In this document: positions 17,731-28,332 of the stretch, piece by piece
Position numbering within the stretch: the first letter of the stretch is position 1
Layout: the number at the start of each line of letters is the position of its first letter
Translations under genes and position numbers: made by a program
The notes under the pieces: generated by a model
Database searches by the model: none
The model's input: only the letters and a program-made list of their open reading frames with translations
Told to the model about the DNA's origin: nothing
From: an uncultured Caulobacterales bacterium
GTDB taxonomy: Bacteria > Pseudomonadota > Alphaproteobacteria > Caulobacterales > Maricaulaceae
DNA: 64,000 bases
Assembly: GCA_937929915.1 (NCBI GenBank)
Contig: CALFUN010000017.1
Location: forward strand, 164,106 to 228,105
Direction of reading: 5' to 3'

Positions 17731-17754
17731 AAATTTGACTCAAGGTTCAAATTT
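17731..17754. promoter_or_regulatory. Perfect inverted repeat, probable TetR operator controlling both divergent arms
   Basis: AAATTTGA (17731-17738) and TCAAATTT (17747-17754) are exact inverted copies with an 8-base spacer. They lie in the 65-base gap between the TetR start and the MCC beta start. Symmetry, spacing and position fit a repressor dimer site overlapping both promoters. Confidence 0.65.
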
Positions 17755-17789
17755 TAATACGTGAAGTAAAAATTAGGATCAAAGACTCT

Positions 17790-19376
17790 ATGCTGACCTC
17801 TAAAGTTAATCCCGACAGCCAAGCTTTTCGCGACAATGCCGCGGCCATGCAAGCCTTAGTCGATGATTTACGCGCCAAGGTTAAAAAGATTTCTGAAGGC
17901 GGCTCACAGCGTGCGCGCGATAAGCATTTATCCCGCGGCAAACTCCTACCGCGTGAACGTGTCGAGCGCCTGCTTGACCCTGGAACACCGTTTCTAGAAC
18001 TCTCGCAGATGGCCGCTTACGGCATGTATGATGATGCCGTACCGAGCGCTGGTATTATCACAGGCATTGGCCGTGTCGCTGGCCGCGAGGTTATGATTAT
18101 CTGTAATGATGCCACAGTTAAAGGCGGCACATACTTCCCGATGACTTGCAAAAAACAAGGTCGGGCGCAGGAAATTGCCGCGAAAAATCACCTCCCTTGC
18201 ATTTACCTTGTTGATAGCGGCGGCGCGAACCTGCCGCGCCAAGCCGAGGTCTTTCCAGATAAAGACCATTTTGGCCGCGCCTTTTACAATCAAGCGAATA
18301 TGAGCGCGCAAGGCATTGCTCAAATCGCGGTTGTCATGGGCAGTTGCACGGCGGGCGGCGCTTATGTGCCTGCGATGGCGGACGAATCTATCATTGTCGC
18401 CAATCAAGGCACGATTTTCCTTGCAGGGCCACCGCTTGTCAAAGCTGCGACAGGTGAAGATATTGATGCCGAAAGCCTTGGCGGCGGGGCGCTTCATGCC
18501 AAAACCTCTGGTGTTGTCGACCATTTAGCGAGTAATGACGCCCATGCTTTGCAAATGGCACGCAAGGCTGTGGCCACACTCGGCACGTCTAAACTGGCTT
18601 ACCAGCCAGAGACAGACATCGATCCGCCCGCCTATGATATTGACGAGCTTGCCGGCATTGTCCCAACGGATTTGCGCCAGCCTTATGATTGCCGCGAAAT
18701 TATTGCGCGCATCACAGATGGCTCTCGCTTTACCGAATTCAAGAAAAATTACGGCGAAACACTCGTCTGCGGTTTTGCCAATATTCACGGCTATCGCGTC
18801 GGAATATTAGGCAATAATGGCGTGCTATTCTCACAAAGCGCATTAAAGGGCGCACATTTTGTAGAGCTATGTTCACAACGCAATATCCCGCTTATATTCT
18901 TACAAAACATCACAGGCTTTATGGTGGGTTCAAAAGCCGAAGCGGGCGGCATAGCCAAAGACGGAGCCAAAATGGTTCATGCTGTGGCTTGCACAAAAGT
19001 CCCGAAATTCACCATCATCGTCGGCGGCTCTTACGGTGCAGGCAATTATGGTATGTGCGGGCGTGCCTATGATCCAAACCTATTATTCATGTGGCCCAAT
19101 GCGCGTATCTCTGTCATGGGCGGAGAACAAGCCGCAAGCGTTTTGGCAACAGTTACTAAAGATAATGATAAATGGGATGCTGACCAGCTAGACGCGTTCA
19201 AAACTCCTATTCGCGATAAATACGAAACTGAAGGCCATCCTTATTACGCCAGTGCGCGGCTTTGGGATGATGGCATCATTGCCCCAGAAGATACGCGCCG
19301 CGTGCTAGGCCTTGGCCTCGCTATGGCTGCCAATGCGCCGATGAAAGAGTCAAAATTTGGCGTGTTTAGGATGTGA
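17790..19376 (+). CDS. liuB: Methylcrotonoyl-CoA carboxylase carboxyltransferase (beta) subunit
   Basis: A 528-residue acyl-CoA carboxylase carboxyltransferase with two crotonase-like halves. The N-terminal [19 protein letters not shown] block is the standard start of the domain. The [17 protein letters not shown] segment is typical of the methylcrotonoyl rather than propionyl enzyme, and the C-terminal half holds [17 protein letters not shown]. With the biotinylated alpha subunit it carboxylates 3-methylcrotonyl-CoA to 3-methylglutaconyl-CoA in leucine degradation. It is the first gene of the plus-strand arm and is followed by the alpha subunit after 95 bases. Confidence 0.94.
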   Translation: MLTSKVNPDSQAFRDNAAAMQALVDDLRAKVKKISEGGSQRARDKHLSRGKLLPRERVERLLDPGTPFLELSQMAAYGMYDDAVPSAGIITGIGRVAGREVMIICNDATVKGGTYFPMTCKKQGRAQEIAAKNHLPCIYLVDSGGANLPRQAEVFPDKDHFGRAFYNQANMSAQGIAQIAVVMGSCTAGGAYVPAMADESIIVANQGTIFLAGPPLVKAATGEDIDAESLGGGALHAKTSGVVDHLASNDAHALQMARKAVATLGTSKLAYQPETDIDPPAYDIDELAGIVPTDLRQPYDCREIIARITDGSRFTEFKKNYGETLVCGFANIHGYRVGILGNNGVLFSQSALKGAHFVELCSQRNIPLIFLQNITGFMVGSKAEAGGIAKDGAKMVHAVACTKVPKFTIIVGGSYGAGNYGMCGRAYDPNLLFMWPNARISVMGGEQAASVLATVTKDNDKWDADQLDAFKTPIRDKYETEGHPYYASARLWDDGIIAPEDTRRVLGLGLAMAANAPMKESKFGVFRM

Positions 19377-19471
19377 TTTCATATGGGTTATTCAACATAT
19401 ATGAAACCCGCTAACCAAAGCGACACCGCCGCGTATATAAGTCTATATTAAAGCCGTAAAATTGAGAACGA

Positions 19472-21517
19472 ATGTCTAAAACGAGTCAGAAAATCACAAA
19501 AATCCTCATCGCCAATCGCGGGGAAATTGCGTGCCGCGTTATTAAGACCGCGCGCAAAATGGGCCTAGAGACTGTTGCGGTATATTCCGATGCTGACCGC
19601 AAGGCTTTACATGTCAGACTGGCAGATGAGGCCGTGCATATCGGCGCTTCTCCAGCGGTTGAAAGCTATCTTGTGATTGATAAAATCATCAAGGCCGCCA
19701 AAGATACAGGCGCAGATGCCGTGCATCCTGGGTATGGGTTTCTATCTGAAAATCCTGACTTTGTCCGTGCGTGCCAAAAAGCCAAAATTACATTTATTGG
19801 CCCCTCACCCGAAAGTATGGAAGCTATGGGGCTTAAAGACGCGGCCAAAAAGCTTATGGACGCGGCAGGGGTTCCGACCACGCCAGGTTATCACGGCGAA
19901 GACCAAAGCCCGAAACTCCTGCGCGCAAAGGCTGGCATGATTGGCTACCCTGTCCTTATCAAAGCGGTGGCGGGCGGCGGCGGCAAGGGCATGCGCAAGG
20001 TCGATACGGATTCAGATTTCGACGCAGCTCTAGCGTCTTGTCAGCGCGAAGCCAAATCTAGTTTTGGCAATGACCAAGTCTTGATTGAAAAATACATTAC
20101 CTCCCCGCGCCATATCGAAGTGCAAGTCTTTGGCGACATCCACGGCAATGTCGTTCATATGTTTGAGCGCGATTGCTCCCTTCAACGTCGCCACCAAAAA
20201 GTTATCGAAGAAGCCCCTGCCCCTGGCATGACCGATAGCGTTCGCAAAGCTATGACGGACGCTGCGATGAATGCGGCCAAAGCCGTGAATTATGTCGGGG
20301 CTGGCACGGTCGAATTTATCGTCGACGGGTCAGGCAAGCTGCGCACAGACGGGTTCTGGTTCATGGAAATGAATACGCGCCTGCAAGTCGAACATCCCGT
20401 AACGGAGATGATTACAGGACTTGATTTGGTCGAGCTGCAAATCCGTATTGCTCAAGGCGAGAATCTCCCTGCGCAAAAAGACATCAAAATGGAAGGCCAC
20501 GCCGTTGAGGCAAGACTATATGCGGAAGATCCCGCCAATGACTTTTTGCCAAGCATCGGAAAGGTACGGCATTTTGATGACGAGTCGTGGACAAGCGGTA
20601 CTGAGATTTACCGTATAGATACGGGCATAGAACAAGGCGAGAAAGTTTCTATCCATTATGACCCCATGATCGCAAAATTGGTGACATTTGCCGATGATCG
20701 CGAAGACGCTATAGATAATCTCATCGACCTTATTGACGCCGCTGAAGTCTGCGGAGATAGCTTGAATGGGTTGAAAACAAATAGCGGGTTTTTGCGCCGT
20801 TGTTTATCTCATCCTGATTTCCAAGATGCCAAAATCAACACGCATTTCATCCCCGCAAATCATGATACTTTATTGCCAGAAACAGGTGAGCTAAGAGACG
20901 AGCTATATGCGATGGCAGGCTTATATATGGAACAGCTCTCTCGGCACGCAGAAAACACGCCTTTTGGAGATACAAATGGTTGGCGGTTAAATATGCCTAA
21001 GACTGAAACCCATTTTTTCGAAGGCCTAGATGGCCCAGTCAAAGTCCGTATAGGCAAGAAAACGAATAGAAGCATTGCCGTTTATGTAGATCATATGGAC
21101 AGAGATACATCAAAGCTTTATGTCTTTGATCTTGATGCTGAAAATGAAGATCTGCCTAATGAAAAAGTCTGGAACAGCTATAGAGCTTGGGCATTCAAAA
21201 AACTCCAAGACCATATTAGCATCACCCGTCATTCAGAATTTTATATGGTGCCTCTGCCCTCACATGAAGATACCGCAAAAGCCTCTTCCAACGCCCTAAT
21301 TGCGCCCATGCCTGGCAAAATTATTGCCGTTAACACCAAGGCTGGCGATGCGGTCAAAGCGGGCGAGCCGCTTATCGTTATGGAAGCAATGAAGATGGAA
21401 ATGAGCCTAGAGGCGCCGCGCGACGGCGTGGTGGCGCAGATTAACGCAGATATAAATGCCCTTGTCGCCGATGGCGATAGTCTTCTGACACTTGAAGATA
21501 TAAAACAGGATAAATAA
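19472..21517 (+). CDS. liuD: Methylcrotonoyl-CoA carboxylase biotin-containing (alpha) subunit
   Basis: A 681-residue protein with biotin carboxylase (about 1-450), a linker/BT region and a C-terminal biotin carrier domain. Signatures are the N-terminal KILIANRGEIACR, the ATP-grasp GGGGKGMR loop and the EMNTRLQVEHPVTE motif. The biotin-accepting lysine is K641 in EAMKMEM. It carboxylates biotin at the expense of ATP and hands the carboxyl to the beta subunit. The stop codon touches the next start: isovaleryl-CoA dehydrogenase begins at the following base. The 95 bases before it hold only a 22-codon ORF that I do not support as a gene. Confidence 0.94.
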   Translation: MSKTSQKITKILIANRGEIACRVIKTARKMGLETVAVYSDADRKALHVRLADEAVHIGASPAVESYLVIDKIIKAAKDTGADAVHPGYGFLSENPDFVRACQKAKITFIGPSPESMEAMGLKDAAKKLMDAAGVPTTPGYHGEDQSPKLLRAKAGMIGYPVLIKAVAGGGGKGMRKVDTDSDFDAALASCQREAKSSFGNDQVLIEKYITSPRHIEVQVFGDIHGNVVHMFERDCSLQRRHQKVIEEAPAPGMTDSVRKAMTDAAMNAAKAVNYVGAGTVEFIVDGSGKLRTDGFWFMEMNTRLQVEHPVTEMITGLDLVELQIRIAQGENLPAQKDIKMEGHAVEARLYAEDPANDFLPSIGKVRHFDDESWTSGTEIYRIDTGIEQGEKVSIHYDPMIAKLVTFADDREDAIDNLIDLIDAAEVCGDSLNGLKTNSGFLRRCLSHPDFQDAKINTHFIPANHDTLLPETGELRDELYAMAGLYMEQLSRHAENTPFGDTNGWRLNMPKTETHFFEGLDGPVKVRIGKKTNRSIAVYVDHMDRDTSKLYVFDLDAENEDLPNEKVWNSYRAWAFKKLQDHISITRHSEFYMVPLPSHEDTAKASSNALIAPMPGKIIAVNTKAGDAVKAGEPLIVMEAMKMEMSLEAPRDGVVAQINADINALVADGDSLLTLEDIKQDK

Positions 21518-22687
21518 ATGACCACGACATACCCGACCTTGCAATTTGGCCTTTCCGAAGAAGCGGCGATGATCCGCGATAGTGTGCATCAATTCGCCCA
21601 AGCCGAAATTGCCCCGCGTGCCGCGCAGATTGACGAAACCAATCAATTTCCACGTGATCTATGGCCCAAAATGGGCGCGCTTGGCCTGCACGGCATCACT
21701 GTAGGCGAAGAAGATGGCGGCACAGGCTTGGGGTATCTGGAACATATAATCGCAGTTGAGGAAGTCAGCCGCGCATCGGCCTCTGTTGGTCTGTCATATG
21801 GCGCACATTCCAATTTATGTATCAACCAAATTCGCCGTTGGGGAAATTCTGAGCAAAAAGCGCAACACCTACCTAAGCTTATCAGCGGCGAACATCTCGG
21901 CTCGCTGGCTATGTCTGAACCCGGCGCTGGCTCTGATGTGGTCAGTATGCGGCTCAAAGCTGATAAAGCTCAAGGCGGTTATTTGCTTAATGGCAATAAA
22001 ATGTGGATTACCAACGCCCCGACAGCCGATACATTATTGGTCTATGCTAAGACCGATCCTAATGGCGGCTCCAAAGGTATTACGGCGTTTTTAATCACGC
22101 CTGATATGGACGGATTTTCAACAGCGCAAAAGCTCGACAAGCTTGGTATGCGCGGCTCTGATACGTGCGAACTTGTTTTCGAAGATTGCTTTGTCTCTGA
22201 CGAAAATGTTGTCGGCGAAATCGGACAAGGTGCAGAAATTCTTATGAGCGGGCTGGATTATGAACGTGTTGTCCTCTCGGGTATTTCTGTCGGTATTATG
22301 CAGGCTGTGATGGATGTTATCTTGCCTTATGTGCATGAGCGCAAACAATTTGGAAAATCTATTGGCCAGTTCCAGCTTATGCAAGGCAAGATCGCGGATA
22401 TGTATGTAGCGCTGTCAACCGCGCGGGCCTATAGCTATGCGGTCGCAAGTGCTTGTGACCGCGGGGAAACCACTCGTAAAGACGCGGCAGGTTGTATCTT
22501 ATATGCAGCTGAAAAAGCCACGCAAGTCGCGCTTGAAGGCATCCAGATTCTAGGCGGTAATGGCTATATTAATGAATATCCAACGGGTAGATTACTGCGC
22601 GATGCCAAGTTGATGGAAATCGGTGCGGGTACATCGGAAATTCGCCGCTGGCTTATTGGCCGCGAGCTATTCGGAGAGACAGCCTAA
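21518..22687 (+). CDS. liuA: Isovaleryl-CoA dehydrogenase
   Basis: A 389-residue acyl-CoA dehydrogenase that oxidises isovaleryl-CoA to 3-methylcrotonyl-CoA using FAD and electron-transfer flavoprotein. E249 in [11 protein letters not shown] sits at the internal position that carries the catalytic base specifically in isovaleryl-CoA dehydrogenases (Glu254 in the human enzyme). Also visible are [15 protein letters not shown] and the [13 protein letters not shown] signature. It lies between MCC alpha and the MaoC gene with essentially no spacing, so the substrate-product order of the leucine pathway is reflected in the operon. Confidence 0.94.
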   Translation: MTTTYPTLQFGLSEEAAMIRDSVHQFAQAEIAPRAAQIDETNQFPRDLWPKMGALGLHGITVGEEDGGTGLGYLEHIIAVEEVSRASASVGLSYGAHSNLCINQIRRWGNSEQKAQHLPKLISGEHLGSLAMSEPGAGSDVVSMRLKADKAQGGYLLNGNKMWITNAPTADTLLVYAKTDPNGGSKGITAFLITPDMDGFSTAQKLDKLGMRGSDTCELVFEDCFVSDENVVGEIGQGAEILMSGLDYERVVLSGISVGIMQAVMDVILPYVHERKQFGKSIGQFQLMQGKIADMYVALSTARAYSYAVASACDRGETTRKDAAGCILYAAEKATQVALEGIQILGGNGYINEYPTGRLLRDAKLMEIGAGTSEIRRWLIGRELFGETA

Positions 22688-23160
22688 TGCCAATTATAGA
22701 CGCACAAGGTGGTAAATGGTTTGATGAGTTGGACGTGGGCCAAATCTACCGTCATGCCATTCGCCGTACGGTGACTGAAACTGATAATGTCATGTTCACC
22801 ACAATGACGCATAACCCCGCACAGCTACATTTAGATGCGCATTATTGCGCAACAGAAACAGAATTTGGCAAACCTCTAATTAACAGCTATTTCACCCTTG
22901 CTTTAATTGTCGGCATATCGGTTGGCGACACCACCCTTGGTACAGCGGTTGCTAATCTATCGACTGATAAAGTACGTTTTCCAAAGCCCTTATTTGCAGG
23001 TGATACAATTCACTGTGAAACCGAAGTCATAGCATTGCGCGAGAGCAAGTCGCGCCCAACCCAAGGTATTGTTACCTTTGAACATCGCGGCTTTAACCAA
23101 AATGACGAGCTGATTTGCATATTACAGCGCAGTGGTTTGCAACATAAAAAACCGCGCTAG
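22687..23160 (+). CDS. MaoC-like hydratase/dehydratase
   Basis: A 157-residue single-hotdog MaoC-domain protein. The hydratase-like motif THNPAQLHLD (about residues 41-50) holds the Asn/His/Asp set expected near the active site, although the usual GD before NP is TH here. It overlaps the isovaleryl-CoA dehydrogenase stop by one base, so it is translationally coupled. A crotonase-type 3-methylglutaconyl-CoA hydratase is absent from the window. By analogy with Rv2499c, beside Rv2498c in mycobacteria, this protein may hydrate 3-methylglutaconyl-CoA to (R)-HMG-CoA for the CitE-like lyase. That role is inference; mesaconyl-CoA hydratase-like activity is the alternative. Confidence 0.82.
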   Translation: MPIIDAQGGKWFDELDVGQIYRHAIRRTVTETDNVMFTTMTHNPAQLHLDAHYCATETEFGKPLINSYFTLALIVGISVGDTTLGTAVANLSTDKVRFPKPLFAGDTIHCETEVIALRESKSRPTQGIVTFEHRGFNQNDELICILQRSGLQHKKPR

Positions 23161-23222
23161 GGCAAGCCTCTTGCCTATTTAATCCGCGCATCTATAAGGC
23201 GGCATGACCTCTGGAGAGCCAC

Positions 23223-24458
23223 ATGCAAGCGGTTGATGGAAACCGTTTTGCCGCATTTCGTCATCGCAGCTTTGCGCGTTATTTCACAGCGCGTTTCTGC
23301 ACAGCCTTTGCGACGCAGATTATATCTGTCGCTGTTGGCTGGCAAATTTATGACCAAACCCAAAATGCCGCCTTACTTGGCTGGATCGGACTTGTTCAAT
23401 TCTTGCCTGCCCTTTTACTGGTGATTGTCACAGGTATGGCCGCAGATAAGCTTGGTCGGCGCTTTGTCATGGGCACTTCTATATTGTTTGAGATGGTTTG
23501 CGCGCTAACGATATTATGGCTGGCTTTAAGCGGGAAGTTTACTCCGATTTTCGTCCTCAGCACATTAACGATTTTTGGCGTCGCCCGCGCTTTTCATACG
23601 CCCGCTTCAACATCGCTTGTCGTCAATATCGTCCCGCAAGACGACTTCGCCAACGCGATTGGTTGGAGTACATCATCATGGCAACTGGCTTCCGTTTTTG
23701 GTCCCGTGGCAGGCGGATTGCTCTATGGCATATCTGGCCCATTCGCATATGCGGTAGCCGCAGGGATTTATGCCTTTGCCGCTTTTTGCATTTTCTCAAT
23801 CGCTAAACCCGCACAAACCATCCGCGCAATGCAGACAAATTTTAAAACATTAACAGGCGGATTTCGGTATATTTGGAAAGAGAAGATTATCCTTGGCGCT
23901 ATTTCGCTTGATTTATTTGCTGTCTTACTCGCCGGAGCTTTTGCGCTGCTTCCAATCTATGCGCGAGATATTTTAGATGTTGGCGAAATCGGTCTTGGCT
24001 TTCTGCGCGCAGCCCCGGGTATCGGCGCAATTATCATGATCTTATTCTTAACTGCATTCCCGATTAGAAACCATGCTGGCATTATCCTTTTCATAAGCGT
24101 TGGGTTATTCGGCGCAGCCACTGCAATTTTTGGTATCTCAAAGCTCGCTTGGCTGTCCATCTTCATGCTGGCCCTTGTCGGCGCATTTGATATGATTTCT
24201 GTTTATATTCGCGAGATTTTATTACAGCTTTGGACACCCGATCATGTGCGCGGGCGCGTCAATGCCGTAAACTCAATTTTCCTTGGCGCGTCAAATGAAC
24301 TTGGCGAATTTCGCGCAGGCTTTATGGCAGCCGCTTATGGGGCAATATTCACCGTCACTGCGGGCGGGATCGCCGCGATGGGCGTGGCCGCAATATGGGC
24401 TAAAGCCTTCCCGTCTATTCGCAAAACCCGTCATCTTGAACCGCCTGATTTAGATTAG
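23223..24458 (+). CDS. MFS transporter (EntS/MFS_3-like)
   Basis: A 411-residue integral membrane protein with about twelve hydrophobic segments. The N-terminal half carries GMAADKLGRRFVMG, the loop 2-3 signature of major facilitator exporters, and the sequence around ARAFHTPAS resembles the EntS-like group. The GGAGAG ribosome binding site before ATG 23223 supports the start. The substrate is unknown. It follows the leucine operon by 62 bases on the same strand, so read-through is possible, but there is no evidence that it transports a branched-chain product. Confidence 0.85.
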   Translation: MQAVDGNRFAAFRHRSFARYFTARFCTAFATQIISVAVGWQIYDQTQNAALLGWIGLVQFLPALLLVIVTGMAADKLGRRFVMGTSILFEMVCALTILWLALSGKFTPIFVLSTLTIFGVARAFHTPASTSLVVNIVPQDDFANAIGWSTSSWQLASVFGPVAGGLLYGISGPFAYAVAAGIYAFAAFCIFSIAKPAQTIRAMQTNFKTLTGGFRYIWKEKIILGAISLDLFAVLLAGAFALLPIYARDILDVGEIGLGFLRAAPGIGAIIMILFLTAFPIRNHAGIILFISVGLFGAATAIFGISKLAWLSIFMLALVGAFDMISVYIREILLQLWTPDHVRGRVNAVNSIFLGASNELGEFRAGFMAAAYGAIFTVTAGGIAAMGVAAIWAKAFPSIRKTRHLEPPDLD

Positions 24459-24561
24459 AGTAAATTTCATTCACTTCAATGTGACAACTCTCTTTCGAAC
24501 TTTCATGTGACCCACGGATTTTATTGCGGTATGAGCCCTTAAATTCATTGGAGAGATTATC

Positions 24562-25440
24562 ATGGCAGATACAGAATACACCCCGCCAAAAGTCTGGAAA
24601 TGGGAGTCCGAAAATGGCGGTGCTTTCGCCAATATTAACCGCCCTATCTCTGGGGCAACACATGATAAAGTCCTGCCTATCGGTAAACACCCTTTGCAGC
24701 TTTACTCACTCGCCACACCGAACGGTGTGAAAGTTACAACCATGCTTGAAGAACTGCTCGAAGCGGGGCATAGCGGCGCAGAATATGACGCGCATCTCAT
24801 TAATATTCGCGAAGGCGATCAATTTGGGAGCGGCTTTGTCGGTGTTAACCCCAATTCTAAAATCCCCGCTTTGATGGATCATAGCACGCCAGAGCCAACG
24901 CGCGTGTTTGAATCTGGCTCTATCTTATTATATCTAGCCGAAAAATTCGGAGCCTTTTTACCGAAGGATGCCGCCAAACGGACGCAGGCCTTAAATTGGT
25001 TATTCTGGCAAATGGGCAGCGCCCCATATCTGGGCGGCGGTTTTGGACATTTCTACGCTTATGCCCCCGTAAAAATCGAATATTGCATTGACCGATTTAC
25101 AATGGAGGTCAAACGCCAATTAGACGTGCTTGATAAACATCTGGCTCATAATGAGTATTTTGCAGGCGATGAATATTCTATCGCAGATATAGCGATCTGG
25201 CCGTGGCACGGCGCTGTTGTGAAAGGCACAGTCTATGAGGCTGCAGAGTTTCTCTCGGCTCATGAATATAAAAACGTTCTGCGCTGGACAAATCAGCTTG
25301 CCAAACGCCCTGCTGTTCAACGTGGCCGCATGGTCAACCGCACATGGGGTGAGCCGTCCTCGCAACTCCCAGAACGCCATGATGCGAGCGATTTTGAGCT
25401 GCGGACAATGGATAAAATTGGCGGCAGCGAGGAAGCGTAA
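24562..25440 (+). CDS. yghU: Glutathione S-transferase family protein, YghU type
   Basis: A 292-residue GST of the YghU/disulfide-bond oxidoreductase group. The thioredoxin-like domain begins near residue 45 (LQLYSLATPNGVKVTTMLEE) with the GSGFVGVNPNSKIPALMD segment. The all-helical domain contains the QMGSAPYLGGGFGHFYAYAP stretch, which is distinctive of YghU. Such proteins bind two glutathiones and reduce disulfide or peroxide substrates rather than conjugating. It is monocistronic, with an upstream GGAGAG ribosome binding site, and converges on acs. Confidence 0.9.
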   Translation: MADTEYTPPKVWKWESENGGAFANINRPISGATHDKVLPIGKHPLQLYSLATPNGVKVTTMLEELLEAGHSGAEYDAHLINIREGDQFGSGFVGVNPNSKIPALMDHSTPEPTRVFESGSILLYLAEKFGAFLPKDAAKRTQALNWLFWQMGSAPYLGGGFGHFYAYAPVKIEYCIDRFTMEVKRQLDVLDKHLAHNEYFAGDEYSIADIAIWPWHGAVVKGTVYEAAEFLSAHEYKNVLRWTNQLAKRPAVQRGRMVNRTWGEPSSQLPERHDASDFELRTMDKIGGSEEA

Positions 25441-25508
25441 AGATTTAGACAATATTGAAGGGTCTTTTATACTTTCAATAGTACCGCTCTTATCCAACCA
25501 TTCATGCC

Positions 25509-27455
25509 TCAGCCGCGATTTTGCCTGTTTTCAATCAAATCACCAACAACGCTCGGATCCGCCAGCGTTGATGTATCGCCAAGATTATTATAGCTGCCCT
25601 CGGCAATTTTCCGCAAGATTCTGCGCATGATTTTACCCGAGCGCGTCTTAGGCAATCCCGGCGCAAATTGTATCAGGTCAGGCGCGGCGATGGGGCCAAT
25701 TTCCTTGCGCACATGCTTGACCAATTCAGCCTTGAGCGCGTCATCAGGCTGCGTGCCCGCAATGCAGGTGACATAAGCATAGATACCCTGTCCCTTTATA
25801 TCGTGCGGATAGCCCACAACTGCAGACTCAGCGACAGCCGCATGAGAGCCGAGCGCGCTTTCAACTTCGGCTGTACCCATACGGTGCCCAGAGACATTAA
25901 TCACATCATCAACGCGGCCCGTAATCCAGTAAAACCCATCCGCATCGCGCTTGCAGCCATCTCCCGTAAAATAATAACCAGGATAGGCGCTAAAATAGGT
26001 TTCGATGAAGCGTTGATGGTCGCCATAAACCGTCCGCATTTGTCCGGGCCAAGAGTTTTTGATGATTAAATTACCCTCGGCCTCGCCAAATAATTCATTC
26101 CCGTCATTATCGACTAAGGCAGGTTCGACACCAAAAAAAGGATGGCTTCCCGCGCCGGGTTTCATATCCGTAGCGCCTGGCAAAGGGACAATCATCGCTC
26201 CGCCTGTTTCCGTCTGCCACCACGTATCAACGATAGGGCAGCGCCCTTCGCCAACAACATTAAAATACCACTCCCAAGCTTCGGGGTTGATGGGTTCGCC
26301 AACAGTTCCCAGCAAACGCAAGCTAGAGCGATCTGTGGCTTTTACGAAACTCTCACCTTCGCGCATAAGTGCGCGGATGGCTGTGGGGGCCGTGTAAAAT
26401 AAACTGACCTTATGCGTATCACACACCTGCCAAAAGCGCGACGCATCAGGATAGGTCGGCACACCTTCAAACATAACAGTCGTCGCCCCATTGGCAAGCG
26501 GGCCGTAAATAATATAACTATGTCCCGTTACCCAGCCAATATCGGCGCTGCACCAATAAACATCATCTTCTTTCAAATCGAAAACATATTCATGCGTGAT
26601 AGAGGCCCACACCAAATACCCGCCCGTTGTGTGCAAAACGCCTTTAGGTTTACCCGTAGAGCCGCTTGTATAGAGAATAAAGAGCGGATCTTCGGCGCTC
26701 ATCGGTTCTGGCGGGCAATGATCTGACACGGTTTGCAGCGCATCATGCAGCCAAACATCGCGGCCTTGGTTCATCTCTATATCTACGCCTGTACGGCGCA
26801 CAGTCAGAACAGTTTTAACGGGCACGCCCGCTTTGGCAGCAATATCACACGCTGCATCGCAATTTACTTTTAGCGGCACTTTTTTAGTTCCGCGCAACCC
26901 TTCATCCGCAGTAATTACAAATGTGCTGTCACAATCCGTAATACGGCCCGCTAAGGCTTCGGGCGAGAACCCCCCAAAGACAACACTATGTACCGCGCCA
27001 ATACGCGCACAGGCCAGCATGGCATAAGCGGCTTCTAATATCATTGGCATATAAATCGTAACACGGTCACCTTTGGACACACCAAGCGCTTTCATTACAT
27101 TGGCAAACCGGCACACCTCGCTGTATAATTCACGGTAGCTAAGCGTTACGGACTCACCCGGACTATCCCCTTCCCAAATAATAGCGGCTTTATCACCGCG
27201 CGTGTTTAAATGCCGATCCAAGCAGTTTTCTGTGACATTTAAAACACCATCCTCATACCATTTGACCGACAGATTGGTCTTATCCCAACTGACATTTTTG
27301 ACCTTGGTGTAAGGCACCATCCAATTTAAGCGTTGACCTTGTTCAGCCCAAAAGCTTTCAGGGTCAGCGATTGAAGCCGCATATATAGAGGCATAACTCT
27401 TGACGGATAGATTAGCCGTTTGGGCAAATTTAGTAGGGACAGGATAGGATGTCAT
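25509..27455 (-). CDS. acs: Acetyl-CoA synthetase
   Basis: A 648-residue AMP-forming acetate-CoA ligase. It converts acetate, ATP and CoA to acetyl-CoA, AMP and pyrophosphate. Signatures are the P-loop [11 protein letters not shown], the core WWQTETGG and the C-terminal [11 protein letters not shown]. The lysine in the last motif is the one that protein acetylation controls in Acs enzymes. Length is standard. It is alone on its transcript and converges with the GST gene; an imperfect hairpin lies between their stops. It fits the acetyl-CoA economy of the nearby leucine and acetoacetate genes but is not part of their operon. Confidence 0.96.
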   Translation of the reverse strand: MTSYPVPTKFAQTANLSVKSYASIYAASIADPESFWAEQGQRLNWMVPYTKVKNVSWDKTNLSVKWYEDGVLNVTENCLDRHLNTRGDKAAIIWEGDSPGESVTLSYRELYSEVCRFANVMKALGVSKGDRVTIYMPMILEAAYAMLACARIGAVHSVVFGGFSPEALAGRITDCDSTFVITADEGLRGTKKVPLKVNCDAACDIAAKAGVPVKTVLTVRRTGVDIEMNQGRDVWLHDALQTVSDHCPPEPMSAEDPLFILYTSGSTGKPKGVLHTTGGYLVWASITHEYVFDLKEDDVYWCSADIGWVTGHSYIIYGPLANGATTVMFEGVPTYPDASRFWQVCDTHKVSLFYTAPTAIRALMREGESFVKATDRSSLRLLGTVGEPINPEAWEWYFNVVGEGRCPIVDTWWQTETGGAMIVPLPGATDMKPGAGSHPFFGVEPALVDNDGNELFGEAEGNLIIKNSWPGQMRTVYGDHQRFIETYFSAYPGYYFTGDGCKRDADGFYWITGRVDDVINVSGHRMGTAEVESALGSHAAVAESAVVGYPHDIKGQGIYAYVTCIAGTQPDDALKAELVKHVRKEIGPIAAPDLIQFAPGLPKTRSGKIMRRILRKIAEGSYNNLGDTSTLADPSVVGDLIENRQNRG

Positions 27456-27541
27456 AAAAGCGGTCTTTATATTGGAGCGTTCACCGTAAATTTGCGCATT
27501 TCTGCGCTATAAACAAGAGCCAAGACGCGATATAAGCGGCT

Positions 27542-28162
27542 ATGGGCCATATTTCCAACAATGATATTTTAGGCGTGATATTTTGCGGCGGCCAAGCCTT
27601 GCGCCTTGGCGGCCTATCCAAAATGACCATAAAGCTTGGCGGGCAAAGTTTATTGTCTCATGCCGCTACACATTTACAAAGCCATGTGGCGGCGATGGCT
27701 TTAAGTGTGAAACCCGACACGCCATTACCCATTATTCGTGAATTTGAGATCATATATGACAGTCACGATGAAAGCGTCGCCTTTGCCTTATTATCAGCGC
27801 TAAAACACGCCAAAGATAGAGGCTATGGCGCGATTTTAACATTGCCCGTTGATACGCCATTTCTACCCGGCAATTATGCCGCCGCCATGATAAGTGCGTC
27901 AAAAGACACGTCAATTAATCTAGACTGTGTTTACGCTCAATATAATGGCCGCATTCAAGGCCTGCATAGCCTGTGGAAAACATCAGTCTATGATGAATTA
28001 GAGGTTCAGATAATGAAAAATAAAACCTATAAAATCAGTAATCTATACGATAAAACTTTATCCACATCTTGTATATTCACAGATGTGGATAAAGCGAGTT
28101 TTTTAAACATCAATACGCCAGAAACTCTCAAATTAGCGCAAGACATCATTGCAGCGCCATAA
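27542..28162 (+). CDS. mobA: Molybdenum cofactor guanylyltransferase
   Basis: A 206-residue nucleotidyltransferase of the MobA family, which links GMP to molybdopterin. The N-terminal nucleotide loop is GGQALRLGGLSK, close to the usual GGxxxRMGGxDK but with Ser in place of Asp. The LPVDTPFLP motif (about residues 100-108) holds the Mg-binding Asp. It is monocistronic and divergent from acs. No other molybdenum cofactor or molybdoenzyme gene is in the window. The loop change keeps the Arg and Lys, so activity is likely, but a related sugar-phosphate or MPT nucleotidyltransferase cannot be ruled out. Confidence 0.82.
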   Translation: MGHISNNDILGVIFCGGQALRLGGLSKMTIKLGGQSLLSHAATHLQSHVAAMALSVKPDTPLPIIREFEIIYDSHDESVAFALLSALKHAKDRGYGAILTLPVDTPFLPGNYAAAMISASKDTSINLDCVYAQYNGRIQGLHSLWKTSVYDELEVQIMKNKTYKISNLYDKTLSTSCIFTDVDKASFLNINTPETLKLAQDIIAAP

Positions 28163-28332
28163 GCCCAATTAGGCCTTCCCCCAATAAATGTTAGATCATG
28201 AAGCGGTTTAAACTTGGTTTGGTTTTGATACGCTCTCTGCTGACTTCAATTTCAGCATCAGAAACTTAGATTAGGCGCAACCCTTCGGGAAGCACGAGGC
28301 ATAAAAACATTAGCGAAAATATAAGGATAACA

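Noticed and set aside
19384..19452. A 22-codon ORF (MGYSTYM...) between MCC beta and MCC alpha
   Set aside because: Too short, no recognisable ribosome binding site and no family signature. It looks like non-coding linker sequence in the operon.
25453..25480. Hairpin between the YghU-type GST and acs stops
   Set aside because: The stem is imperfect (one G-T pair), the loop is ten bases and there is no T-run, so I do not call it a terminator.
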